Of a stretch of DNA of 64,000 nt, positions 28,054 through 35,454 are shown piece after piece. The notes beneath the pieces were generated by a model. The model was not told the origin of the DNA. It was given only the letters and a program-made list of their open reading frames with translations, and searched no databases. The first letter of the stretch is position 1; every line of letters starts with the position of its first letter. Where the stretch lies: the NCBI GenBank assembly GCA_918797485.1, contig CAKKNE010000004.1, positions 4,340,001-4,404,000 on the forward strand, given 5' to 3'. A program made the translations under genes and the position numbers. The DNA comes from Pelagomonas calceolata (Eukaryota > Sar > Pelagophyceae > Pelagomonadales > Pelagomonadaceae).

Positions 28054-30831
28054 CTAGAGTGACGAACACGCGTCCATAAATCGCCGCCGCTCCGGCTCGG
28101 ACCATTGCGATAATTCTAGAGCGTCGTCGAGGTCGTCGATGTCGCAGCATCGAAGGTCCGCGAGCGAGTCGGCCACGTCTCGCAATCGCGCGTGCCGGGC
28201 GACAGGCACGTGTTGCGCCATCCACGCCTCGAATTCTTCCGCGGCGTCGACCCACGCGCCTCGGCGAGTGTCCCAGGTGCGATTCGGAGGGGCGGGGCCG
28301 GGCGGCTCCGGTACATACTGCCCGCCGACGGACTCGACCGAGCACTCCGAGGACGACGACGAGTAGCCGTCGTCACCTGGCGGCGTCGGCGGGTCCGTGC
28401 CGTCCTCCGAGTCCTCCCGCGTCAGGTCGATGCACTGCGGCGCGGCGCGCGGCGCCGGCGGTCGAGGGGGCGGCGGCGCAGCGGCGGTGACCGCCTCACT
28501 ATCGGCGGGAGCACGAGGTGGCGGCGGGAGCGATGGCCGCGGAGACGCCGAGTCGTTCTCAGAGGACTGATCCCACCGCGCCCAGGGCGCTTCTGTCCGC
28601 GGCCTTTTCGCTTCCGGATCCATCGCCTCTTCGCGCTCGCGCCGCACGTCCGCGCCCCCCCACAAGCAAACCGGCGCGCCGATCTCCTCCGCCAACCGCC
28701 TGTTCCGCTCCTTGGCCGTGGCATCATCGACGTCGTCGTCGTCCGTCTTGGTTTCGACGATGGCGTCGGGTGGCCTAGCGCGACCCGAGCGCCTAGCTAC
28801 ACTCCGGGGTACGGGAGGATTCAGGCGGCTCGACCGCTTGCCCGCCGCGCACGACTTGGCGTGCTGCACCGCCGCCGGCGCGTGCTGGAACGTTCGCGGG
28901 CAGCCCGCAGGACACGGGAAGCAGCCCCGTGCGTCGCGCGGGAGGAGCCGGTGCGCCTGGGCACGAGAGACTCCCAGCACAATCCCGGCCGCGGCCGAGG
29001 CGAGGCGCTCGCGGTGCAATCGAGCCGCAGTGATTCTTGAGGTTTGTCCGCAGTGATTCTTGAGGTTTTCCAAAAGCATCAAAATATCGGTCTCCAAAGA
29101 CCATGACCACCCATCAGGGCAGAGGGCGCACCGAACATGAGTCGCAGTCACCACGAACTGGCGCCGCTCCGTGCCGTCCGCACACGTGAAGCGGTTCTTG
29201 AATTCTCGGCCGCCGCGGCTGAAGCGTATTATGCCGTCGATTCGCGCTTGCACGTAGTCCTTCTGCGAGGCCGGGCGGACGCACAGCGCGGCTTCCTCCT
29301 CCGTCAGTGTCGCTTCCGTCAATTGTCGGGGGTTAAGCATCACCACGGCGCCGGTCGTCGTCGTCACTTCCCTCCAGCCCTTAGGACAATCGATAATCAC
29401 TCCGCGCACCGTCGAATCATCGATTTGTGCTACCTGTGCGCCGACGATGCACCAGTCACCAGTTACAGGGTACGGCTTGTTGACGTAGGTCTCGCCGGCG
29501 GCGCGGGCCTTGAGCTTGTCGATAAAGTCCGCCTTGCGGTCCTGCGGGCCGCGGCCCACGCCGCGCCGCGCCATGAGCTTTCTCAGCTGCGTCCCGGTCA
29601 TGGCCTCAAGCGCGGCGTCGGAGGGGAGCCGCTGCGTCGTCCGCATTGCCCTCCAGAATGGAGACTCGACGGCACTCAAAGCTTGAGAGGTATCTCGGAC
29701 GATGAGGCAGCCGGCCGCGGCAGCTGTCGCAAGCTGGCGCGCCTGGGCATGCGAGATGCCCAGCACCGTTCCGGCCTCGTCGGTGGTTGCGACGGGCGGC
29801 GCGGCCGCGGCCGAGGCGAGGCGCTCGCGGTGCAATTGAGCCGAGGGCCTCTGACCTGACGTTTGTCCGCAGTGATTCTTGAGGTTTCCCAAAAGCACCA
29901 AAATATCGGTCTCCAAAGACCATGACCACCCATCAGGGCAGAGGGCGCACCGAACATGAGTCGCCGTCACCACAAACTGCCGCCGCTCCGTGCCGTCCGC
30001 ACACGTGAAGCGGTTCTTGAATTCGCGGCCGCCGTGGCTGAACCGTACCAAGCCGTCGATCCGTGCTTGAACGTAGTCCTTGTGCGAGGCCGGGCGGACG
30101 CATCGCGCGGTCTCCTCGTCCGTCAGCGTCGTTCGCGTCAACTTTGAGGGTCGTATCATCACCACGGAGCCGGTCGTCGTCGCAACTTCCCTCCAGCCCG
30201 TAGTGTAGCCAGTGATGACGCCGCGGACCGTCGCATCGTCGGAATCCTCTACATGTGTTCCGACGACGCACCAGTCGCCGGTCACAGCAGCGGCACGCAG
30301 CGGTGGCGGTGCCGCAGCGACAACGGCGCTCGTGGGCTGCTGGCGCCGCCGTTTCAGCGCGGGGGCGGCCGCCGCCGGGAGACTAACGGCCGCCGCAGGG
30401 GCCCGCCTCCGGACAAGCTTCTCGCCCGACCTGCTCACGGCACGAATCCTATTTTGGTAGTAGCCGTCGGCCCACGCAATCTCGTAGTAGACTTCTAGTT
30501 CGACAACAACTTCAGCGACGACGCCGGGATACCATTTCCCCTCCCACAGCGCCTCGACCTCGGCACCCACTGCGAACTCCGCGACTGGCGGCGGCGCGAC
30601 GCGGACGCGCTTGCGCGTTCGGGGCCCCTCAGGCACAATAATTGTGGCGTCCGGCTGCTGCTCGCGCCGCCGTTTCAGCGCCGCGGCGACCGCCTCCGGG
30701 AGGCTAGCCGGTGCTTCGTTCGTGGGGTTGCCGACGCGGCGGCGCGTGGGGCAGGCGGCTGCTGGGGCGACCGCCTCCTGCTCATCCAAGAGGACGTCGA
30801 GCTGCGCGAGGGCGACCTCGGCCGGGTTCAT
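28054..30831 (-). CDS. Chromatin-type protein with two copies of the novel Cys/His domain
   Basis: About 925 residues from the first ATG (30829-30831); the frame extends 10 codons upstream only via a TTG. In order: a Tudor/Agenet-like domain (about 85-140, VEALWEGKWYPGVVAEV); novel domain copy 1 (nt ~29817-30280); a SAP-like helix pair (GTQLRKLMARRGVGRGPQDR); novel domain copy 2 (nt ~28987-29460); one C2H2-like finger (CPAGCPRTFQHAPAAVQHAK); and a Pro/acidic C-terminus with a helical end. Nuclear, probably DNA- or chromatin-binding (inference). The two domain copies are nearly identical over ~120 bp of DNA, so the duplication is recent or homogenised. Neighbour 31.1-35.0 kb shares the SAP-like, Tudor-like and C2H2-like modules, suggesting origin by local duplication. 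Confidence 0.72.
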   Translation of the reverse strand: MNPAEVALAQLDVLLDEQEAVAPAAACPTRRRVGNPTNEAPASLPEAVAAALKRRREQQPDATIIVPEGPRTRKRVRVAPPPVAEFAVGAEVEALWEGKWYPGVVAEVVVELEVYYEIAWADGYYQNRIRAVSRSGEKLVRRRAPAAAVSLPAAAAPALKRRRQQPTSAVVAAAPPPLRAAAVTGDWCVVGTHVEDSDDATVRGVITGYTTGWREVATTTGSVVMIRPSKLTRTTLTDEETARCVRPASHKDYVQARIDGLVRFSHGGREFKNRFTCADGTERRQFVVTATHVRCALCPDGWSWSLETDILVLLGNLKNHCGQTSGQRPSAQLHRERLASAAAAPPVATTDEAGTVLGISHAQARQLATAAAAGCLIVRDTSQALSAVESPFWRAMRTTQRLPSDAALEAMTGTQLRKLMARRGVGRGPQDRKADFIDKLKARAAGETYVNKPYPVTGDWCIVGAQVAQIDDSTVRGVIIDCPKGWREVTTTTGAVVMLNPRQLTEATLTEEEAALCVRPASQKDYVQARIDGIIRFSRGGREFKNRFTCADGTERRQFVVTATHVRCALCPDGWSWSLETDILMLLENLKNHCGQTSRITAARLHRERLASAAAGIVLGVSRAQAHRLLPRDARGCFPCPAGCPRTFQHAPAAVQHAKSCAAGKRSSRLNPPVPRSVARRSGRARPPDAIVETKTDDDDVDDATAKERNRRLAEEIGAPVCLWGGADVRREREEAMDPEAKRPRTEAPWARWDQSSENDSASPRPSLPPPPRAPADSEAVTAAAPPPPRPPAPRAAPQCIDLTREDSEDGTDPPTPPGDDGYSSSSSECSVESVGGQYVPEPPGPAPPNRTWDTRRGAWVDAAEEFEAWMAQHVPVARHARLRDVADSLADLRCCDIDDLDDALELSQWSEPERRRFMDACSSL
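28987..29460 (-). other. Novel Cys/His domain, copy 3 (coding)
   Basis: DDSTVRGVIIDC, DYVQARIDGIIRFSRGG, CADGTERRQF, HVRCALCP and NHCGQT mark the domain. The 3' part differs from copy 2 because of a 23-bp tandem duplication. Confidence 0.7.
29027..29071. repeat. 23-bp tandem duplication inside coding sequence
   Basis: GCAGTGATTCTTGAGGTTTG plus TCC occurs twice in a row. Because 23 is not a multiple of three, the minus-strand protein reads the copies in different frames: LKNHCGQT then SRITAA. Confidence 0.8.
29817..30280 (-). other. Novel Cys/His domain, copy 2 (coding)
   Basis: DDATVRGVITGY, DYVQARIDGLVRFSHGG, CADGTERRQF, HVRCALCP, NHCGQT and LHRERLA. It is followed by GTVLGISHAQARQLA, which is also shared with the 11.9-14.9 kb gene. 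Confidence 0.7.
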
Positions 30832-30902
30832 GATGGGGGCAGCGTCTCCATCGACGTACAAGCTCGTATCGTTCGGACGTTCCGCAACTCGGATTCACGG
30901 CG

Positions 30903-30930
30903 GCTAGCGCGGTCGGTAAGACACTAGCAA
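30903..30930 (-). promoter_or_regulatory. Palindromic upstream motif A, copy 4
   Basis: GCTAGCGCGGTCGGTAAGAC then ACTAGCAA, reverse orientation, 72 bp upstream of the 30831 start codon. Confidence 0.6.
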
Positions 30931-30948
30931 GCTGGAGGGGTACGGGGA

Positions 30949-31010
30949 ACCCTGCGACGTAACTAGCCTCAGCCTCAGCACCCTGCGACGTAACTAGCCT
31001 CAGCCTCAGC
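30949..31010. repeat. Two perfect 31-bp tandem units
   Basis: Units 30949-30979 and 30980-31010 (ACCCTGCGACGTAACTAGCC..) are identical. They contain TAACTAG and a CAGCCTCAGC doublet. Confidence 0.85.
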
Positions 31011-31121
31011 CACTCGGATGAAAGACGCCCACTAGTCCTCTACACTAGTCCCAGCACCGCAACAGAGATAGCACGGACCGCACAAAGAATTCATATGCTC
31101 ACATTACCACACCCCCAAGAA

Positions 31122-34100
31122 CTACTTCGCCGCCCTAAGAGCCTTCGCCGGCACCCAGTTGTACCCCTCGTCGTCGTCCCACATGACTTCGTACCGGCCC
31201 TTGTCGAAGCGGTGGACCGATGCCGGATAGTAGCGCCCGTTCCACTTGGCCTCGACGCGCACGCCGAGCTCGAACTCCTGCGCAACGAGCGGCTCCGCCT
31301 TGAGCTTCTCCGTGCCCTCCGGCGACCCTCTTATTTTCTTCGCCGGCATCACTTCGTCATCTGAATCGCAGAACTCCGACGACGCCCGACCTCTTTTCTC
31401 CACGACCGATCGAGGAGAAGCTGGCACTCCTCTAACAGAAGCAGCGGTCACGCGATTGAACCGCCCATCTCCAATCCACTCCACTTCATAGGAACCACCA
31501 CCGTCGTAAATAGCATCTATGACCGCGGGATACCACTTCTTGCGCCACCGCACTTCGACTCTAGCGCCAACAGAGAACTCGGCCTCGTCATCGTCAGACG
31601 ACGGAAAGTTCACGGCCTTCTTCCCGTACCTGACTCTCGCCTCGTCATGAGCTCGAGCAGCTTCCTCTTCTTGCTCAAAGGCGCCTAGTTGCTCCTTGGC
31701 CCCTCGATGACAGATACTCGCGTACCACTTGCCGTTGCGCTTGTCGTGCGAGACGCCCGTGAACCGCGACGAGGAGTCATCAGTCTTCGCTCGCTTCACC
31801 TCTCGGTCATCCTCGTCACTACTACGGGGTCTCTTGGCCTCGTAGGCCCGCAGCTTCCTCCTAAAATCCACGGGCGTGTCGTAGGCCCCGCGCCCAATAC
31901 CTCTAGACTGCATGGCGCTGCGCAGCTGCGACGACGACATGGCCGCGAATTGGTCGTCGACGTCGTCGTCGGCCTCTTGTACTTTTTCTGGAGGGGGGGC
32001 CTTGCCGCCCTTGGACAGAGCGCCCTCGAGGTAGTTCACGAGTTGAGCTAGGGATCGAATCCGAGAAGATTCGGGGAAGTTCGCCGGCGTCGACACGCCG
32101 CAGTAGCCCGCGCGCCACGGCGGCGGCGTTCCACTAAAACCGCATCTTGTCAGAGCGGGCCTCAACTCCTCCAGATTCGCGTACCGGTTTCGTTCCCGTT
32201 CACCACGGATCTCCCTCAGTAACGAGCGAGCCGTCGCCGCCCAGTCGTCGTCCGGTATCACAGACGAACCGGAACACGTCTTGCCGTGGGCCGCCGCGGC
32301 CGGAGCATGGTCGAAGGTCCGAGCGCAGCCCGCGGGGCAGGGGAAGCGCTTATTGTCTCCCCTAGAAACAGGTGAGCGTCGCCTGCCATCATCCTCCCCC
32401 GTGCAAGCCTTCCCATGCGCCGCGGCCGCCGGCGCGTGGTCGAAGGCGCGACCGCAACCGGCGGGACACTCAAATCTGGGCCCGAAGTGAGTAGACGACC
32501 GCGGCACGTACTCCGCGCAGTTCTTCGCAGACGTCGGAGACGAGGGCGAGATGGCCATGCGCTCCGCACGACTGGCGGTCTTGGCCGGCGCGGGACCGGG
32601 CTTCCAGCCGATGCCCGTGACCCAGTGCCGCTCTTCCTCCTCCGCTTCGCTGGCTTCATCTTCTACTACTGGATCCATGGTCAGTTGATTATCGTCCTTC
32701 TTGACGCGGAAGGGGATGGAGTCGCCCTGCGTGGAATGGCGTGGCGCGACGTGGCCGCGGGGACTCTCGCGCGACCACGGCGACGCCGTCGACGCGGTCT
32801 CACGAAGACGAAATTTGAAGGTACAAAAGACGCCGGAGCATACGTCGACCTCCACGAAGAACCCGTTCGAGACGTCGTAGCGCAGGTCCTTCTTCTGGCC
32901 ACCTAACCTCAGATATTCCCTAGCTGAGGTCGCGCCCGTACACCGCTCGAATCTCGCTTGCCGCGGCTTCGACGTTCGCTGGATGCGCACGTCTCGCTCC
33001 AGCAGGTCGTCGACGTCCACGAGAGCCGGTCGCACCACGGGCTGCCGCCGCGCCGGCTTCTTCTTCACGACTTTCTGTGAAGGCGCCTCCTTGACCACTC
33101 GACGAGCGGCTTCTTTCCTAGACCAAGTAACGCTATCCCCATCGTCCCACCTTACGGTAACATCATCTCCGTCGATCGCCTCGATGGCACCCCGATACAC
33201 GCCGTAGCCCGGGAAGCGCTTGGCAACAGAAGCCCCGACCTGGACCTTCGACGTATCCAACAGGACGGGCTTGACCACAACCTCTTTAGGTTCTTCCTTC
33301 GGGGGCACGCCATGCTTCCGCAGCTTCCTGACAAAATCGCCTCGCGTATCATAGGACCCGCGCCCGATGCCGTTCTTCCGCATCAAGGCTCGTAGCTGCG
33401 AGTTGCTGAGTTCGGCGTACTCGTCCTTCGGTTGCTGGGACGCGTCGTCTATACTTGATACGAGCCTCTCGACCCAGCGTCTCGTTTCAAAGCCGTCGAG
33501 CCACCGTAAAGTTTCTTCTGACGAAGTTTCTGCAGAAACTTTGTGGGAAGAAGGTAGGATCGTGTCGTCCTTCGCCGCGAGCAAGGCCCGAGCCGCTTGA
33601 GACACGTCGTCGTCCGCGGTTCGTTTCCGGACGTCTCTCGCCAGCACGTCATTGTACGTAGAGTCCTCGTCCCATTTGATCGAGTAGCCGCCCTCGATAC
33701 ACTTGTCAATAACCCCAGGGAACCAGCCCCGGCCAAATCTAGCTTCTACTTTCTCACCAGCTGCGAACTCCTTCACAGAAAGCTGATCTAAGTCCTGCCT
33801 CGCGCGCAGTTGCGCCTTCTTCTCGCGCTCTTCGTCCCTCTTCAACTGGTAGTCGCGGTCCTGCGACTTGAGGCGCATCGCCTCCAAAGTTTCTTCATCA
33901 TCGTCGCTGTCCTCTTCGAACTTTTTGAGGTACTTCTGGGCGTGGCTCCGGACCTGGATCGTCGTGCGCGACTGGACGACGTCGGCGACCTTGGACCACT
34001 TCTTCCCGAACAGCTCCAACCCTCGGAGGAACCGCGCGTGCTCGTCGTCGGTCCAGCGACCCGTGTTCTCGTTCTTCTCTGGTTGTGGCTCCTCATCAGA

Positions 34101-34970
34101 CGCCTTCTCGGGCGTCGGTTCATCTTCCTGCTCCTTCTGCGGCGGCGTCGCGCCCCCACAAAGGAACCGGGACTCAACATCTTCCAGAGACTCCGTGCGC
34201 GCGGGCCTTACTACATCTTCCTCGACGGAAGCGCTCCGCGACGCCCGCTGTCGCATCACGTCCAGCGTCTCGTCATCGTCCGACTCGTCGACTTGTGTCG
34301 CCCACCGGCCTTGGTCGGGGTCCCAGGCCTTGCCTTGGGGCGCGCGGCCGCGGGGCTTGGGGATTTTTGTTGGTTTTGACGAAGCGTCGTCATCGGACGC
34401 GGCCTTCTCGGGCGTCGCGTCGTCGTGCGACGCTTCTTCTTCCGCCGCCTTCTCGGGCGTGGCGTCGTCGGCGTCTTCCGCCACGTCGTCGTCGGACGCG
34501 GCGTCGGCGGCCTCCTTCTCGTCGGCGGCGTCGTCGCCGTCTTCCGCCGCGGCCGGCGCGAGCTCGACGGTAGGCCCGTCCTCATCGGTGGCGGCCTTTT
34601 CGACCATCTTATCATCATCATCAGACGCGGCGGCGACGTCGTCCTGCTCGGGCGTCGCGTCGTCGGCCGGCGCCTCGTCCGCCTTTGTTTCGAGCGCCGG
34701 CAGCTTCGGCGCGCTAATATTTTCCTCGTCCGAGGCGCCGTCCGGCGTCGCACTGCCCTCGGAGCTCCCGGACGTGACCGAGGCGCAGGGCGCGTCCTCC
34801 TTTTCCGGCGGCGCGGGCGTCTTGGGGGCGGTGACCCGAAGGGGCGGCGGCGGCGCGGAAACTATTTGTGTGCCGCCGAAGAGGCCGCCGCTAAACGCCG
34901 GGAGGGGCTTTTCGCAGCCCGTATGGGTGCTTGGAGCCGGTTCTTCCGGCTCCTGGGTGTCCGCGGTCAT
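31122..34970 (-). CDS. Large nuclear protein: SHAQKY-type MYB, AP2/ERF, Tudor-like, SAP-like and C2H2-like modules
   Basis: 1282 codons in one open frame, ATG at 34968-34970. In order: ~300 acidic disordered residues; a MYB/SANT repeat (GRWTDDEHARFLRGLELFGK, ending RSHAQKYLKKF); Tudor-like barrels (EKVEARFGRGWFPGVI and VGASVAKRFPGYGVYRGAIE); a SAP-like motif (NSQLRALMRKNGIGRGSYDT); two C2H2-like fingers (CPAGCGRAFDHAPAAAAHGK); a second SAP-like motif; an AP2 domain (SSRFTGVSHDKRNGKWYASI, ending ARVRYGKKAVNF); and two more Tudor-like barrels at the C-terminus. AP2 and SHAQKY MYB both bind DNA and Tudor-like folds read methylated ligands, so this is probably a transcription or chromatin factor. 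Codons at 32727-32849 probably form an in-frame intron, leaving 1241 residues. Confidence 0.78.
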   Translation of the reverse strand: MTADTQEPEEPAPSTHTGCEKPLPAFSGGLFGGTQIVSAPPPPLRVTAPKTPAPPEKEDAPCASVTSGSSEGSATPDGASDEENISAPKLPALETKADEAPADDATPEQDDVAAASDDDDKMVEKAATDEDGPTVELAPAAAEDGDDAADEKEAADAASDDDVAEDADDATPEKAAEEEASHDDATPEKAASDDDASSKPTKIPKPRGRAPQGKAWDPDQGRWATQVDESDDDETLDVMRQRASRSASVEEDVVRPARTESLEDVESRFLCGGATPPQKEQEDEPTPEKASDEEPQPEKNENTGRWTDDEHARFLRGLELFGKKWSKVADVVQSRTTIQVRSHAQKYLKKFEEDSDDDEETLEAMRLKSQDRDYQLKRDEEREKKAQLRARQDLDQLSVKEFAAGEKVEARFGRGWFPGVIDKCIEGGYSIKWDEDSTYNDVLARDVRKRTADDDVSQAARALLAAKDDTILPSSHKVSAETSSEETLRWLDGFETRRWVERLVSSIDDASQQPKDEYAELSNSQLRALMRKNGIGRGSYDTRGDFVRKLRKHGVPPKEEPKEVVVKPVLLDTSKVQVGASVAKRFPGYGVYRGAIEAIDGDDVTVRWDDGDSVTWSRKEAARRVVKEAPSQKVVKKKPARRQPVVRPALVDVDDLLERDVRIQRTSKPRQARFERCTGATSAREYLRLGGQKKDLRYDVSNGFFVEVDVCSGVFCTFKFRLRETASTASPWSRESPRGHVAPRHSTQGDSIPFRVKKDDNQLTMDPVVEDEASEAEEEERHWVTGIGWKPGPAPAKTASRAERMAISPSSPTSAKNCAEYVPRSSTHFGPRFECPAGCGRAFDHAPAAAAHGKACTGEDDGRRRSPVSRGDNKRFPCPAGCARTFDHAPAAAAHGKTCSGSSVIPDDDWAATARSLLREIRGERERNRYANLEELRPALTRCGFSGTPPPWRAGYCGVSTPANFPESSRIRSLAQLVNYLEGALSKGGKAPPPEKVQEADDDVDDQFAAMSSSQLRSAMQSRGIGRGAYDTPVDFRRKLRAYEAKRPRSSDEDDREVKRAKTDDSSSRFTGVSHDKRNGKWYASICHRGAKEQLGAFEQEEEAARAHDEARVRYGKKAVNFPSSDDDEAEFSVGARVEVRWRKKWYPAVIDAIYDGGGSYEVEWIGDGRFNRVTAASVRGVPASPRSVVEKRGRASSEFCDSDDEVMPAKKIRGSPEGTEKLKAEPLVAQEFELGVRVEAKWNGRYYPASVHRFDKGRYEVMWDDDEGYNWVPAKALRAAK
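32727..32849 (-). mobile_element. Stop-free introner-like intron inside the MYB/AP2 gene
   Basis: A 123-bp (41-codon) segment on the minus strand with donor GTCGAC, acceptor TTCCACGCAG and cores ACCGCGTCGACGGCGTCGC and GCGCCACGCCATTCC. Removing it joins SNGFFVE to GDSIPFRVKK; keeping it leaves the frame open. It is not marked as protein by any conserved motif. Confidence 0.65.
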
Positions 34971-35454
34971 CTTAGCGTCGGTTTGGCGCTAAAGATAGGA
35001 TGCCTCCTGTCGTCGCCGCGCGGCCTCCAGAAGAGCTGGCACGCGCTGGGGCAGTAGTGCACACCAATGCGAAGCCTCTGAGCGCGGTTTTGCGTCCGCT
35101 AAGGTCCTCGCGGATTAGGATAGCGCGGTCCAAAGCCAGTCAGCCAGCAGCCAAACCCGATTTGAGAAATCGATAAAAATAGACGGATCCGCGCACGCTC
35201 GCCACCCGGTACTACTCGTCTATGCGGACCCCCAGACAGCTTTTGAAGACAAATGGCGCTGACCCGTCGAGGACTTGGGGTAGGCAGGGCGAAGCAGCAA
35301 TTGGCCCTCCGTACGCCGCCGCTGAGCACGTATAAATCACTCCGTGCACTCGCGCACTGCCGCATTGCTGCAGCAATTGGTGCAAGCGCGCCATCCGGCA
35401 TCTAGTGAGCCGCACAGCAGCCCTGCAGGCTGCACTCTGCACAGAGCTGCAAAA
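34971..35454. promoter_or_regulatory. Divergent promoter region; TATA and inverted CCAAT for SSF1
   Basis: TATAAAT at 35331 lies 124 bp upstream of the SSF1 ATG, and ATTGG (inverted CCAAT) at about 35300 lies 30 bp further up, a plausible core promoter. No motif A copy was seen. Confidence 0.45.

Larger units (their letters stand above)
30832..31121. promoter_or_regulatory. Spacer with motif A, a 31-bp tandem repeat and a shared CACTAGTCC element
   Basis: It separates two same-strand genes. It holds motif A copy 4, two identical 31-bp units (30949-31010) and the CGCCCACTAGTCC..CCCAGCACCG element also found near 9420. Confidence 0.55.

Noticed and set aside
29520-29610. SAP-like motifs taken as definite SAP domains
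   Set aside because: The helix pair (QLR.LM.R.G.GRG..R..F..KL) resembles SAP but has an unusual GRG turn; the term SAP-like is kept.
28192-29859. Plus-strand frames of 282 and 240 codons
   Set aside because: They are antisense to the protein with two novel domains and have no independent support.
30831-30861. Upstream extension of the 28-31 kb gene to 30861
   Set aside because: The extra codons start with TTG; the first ATG is at 30829-30831. The same reasoning moved the starts of the Nudix, TrmA, TAP42, O-fucosyltransferase-like and pepsin genes.
33868-34992. A 374-codon plus-strand frame rich in Ser and Ala
   Set aside because: It is the complement of the acidic Asp/Glu/Ala linker of the MYB/AP2 protein.
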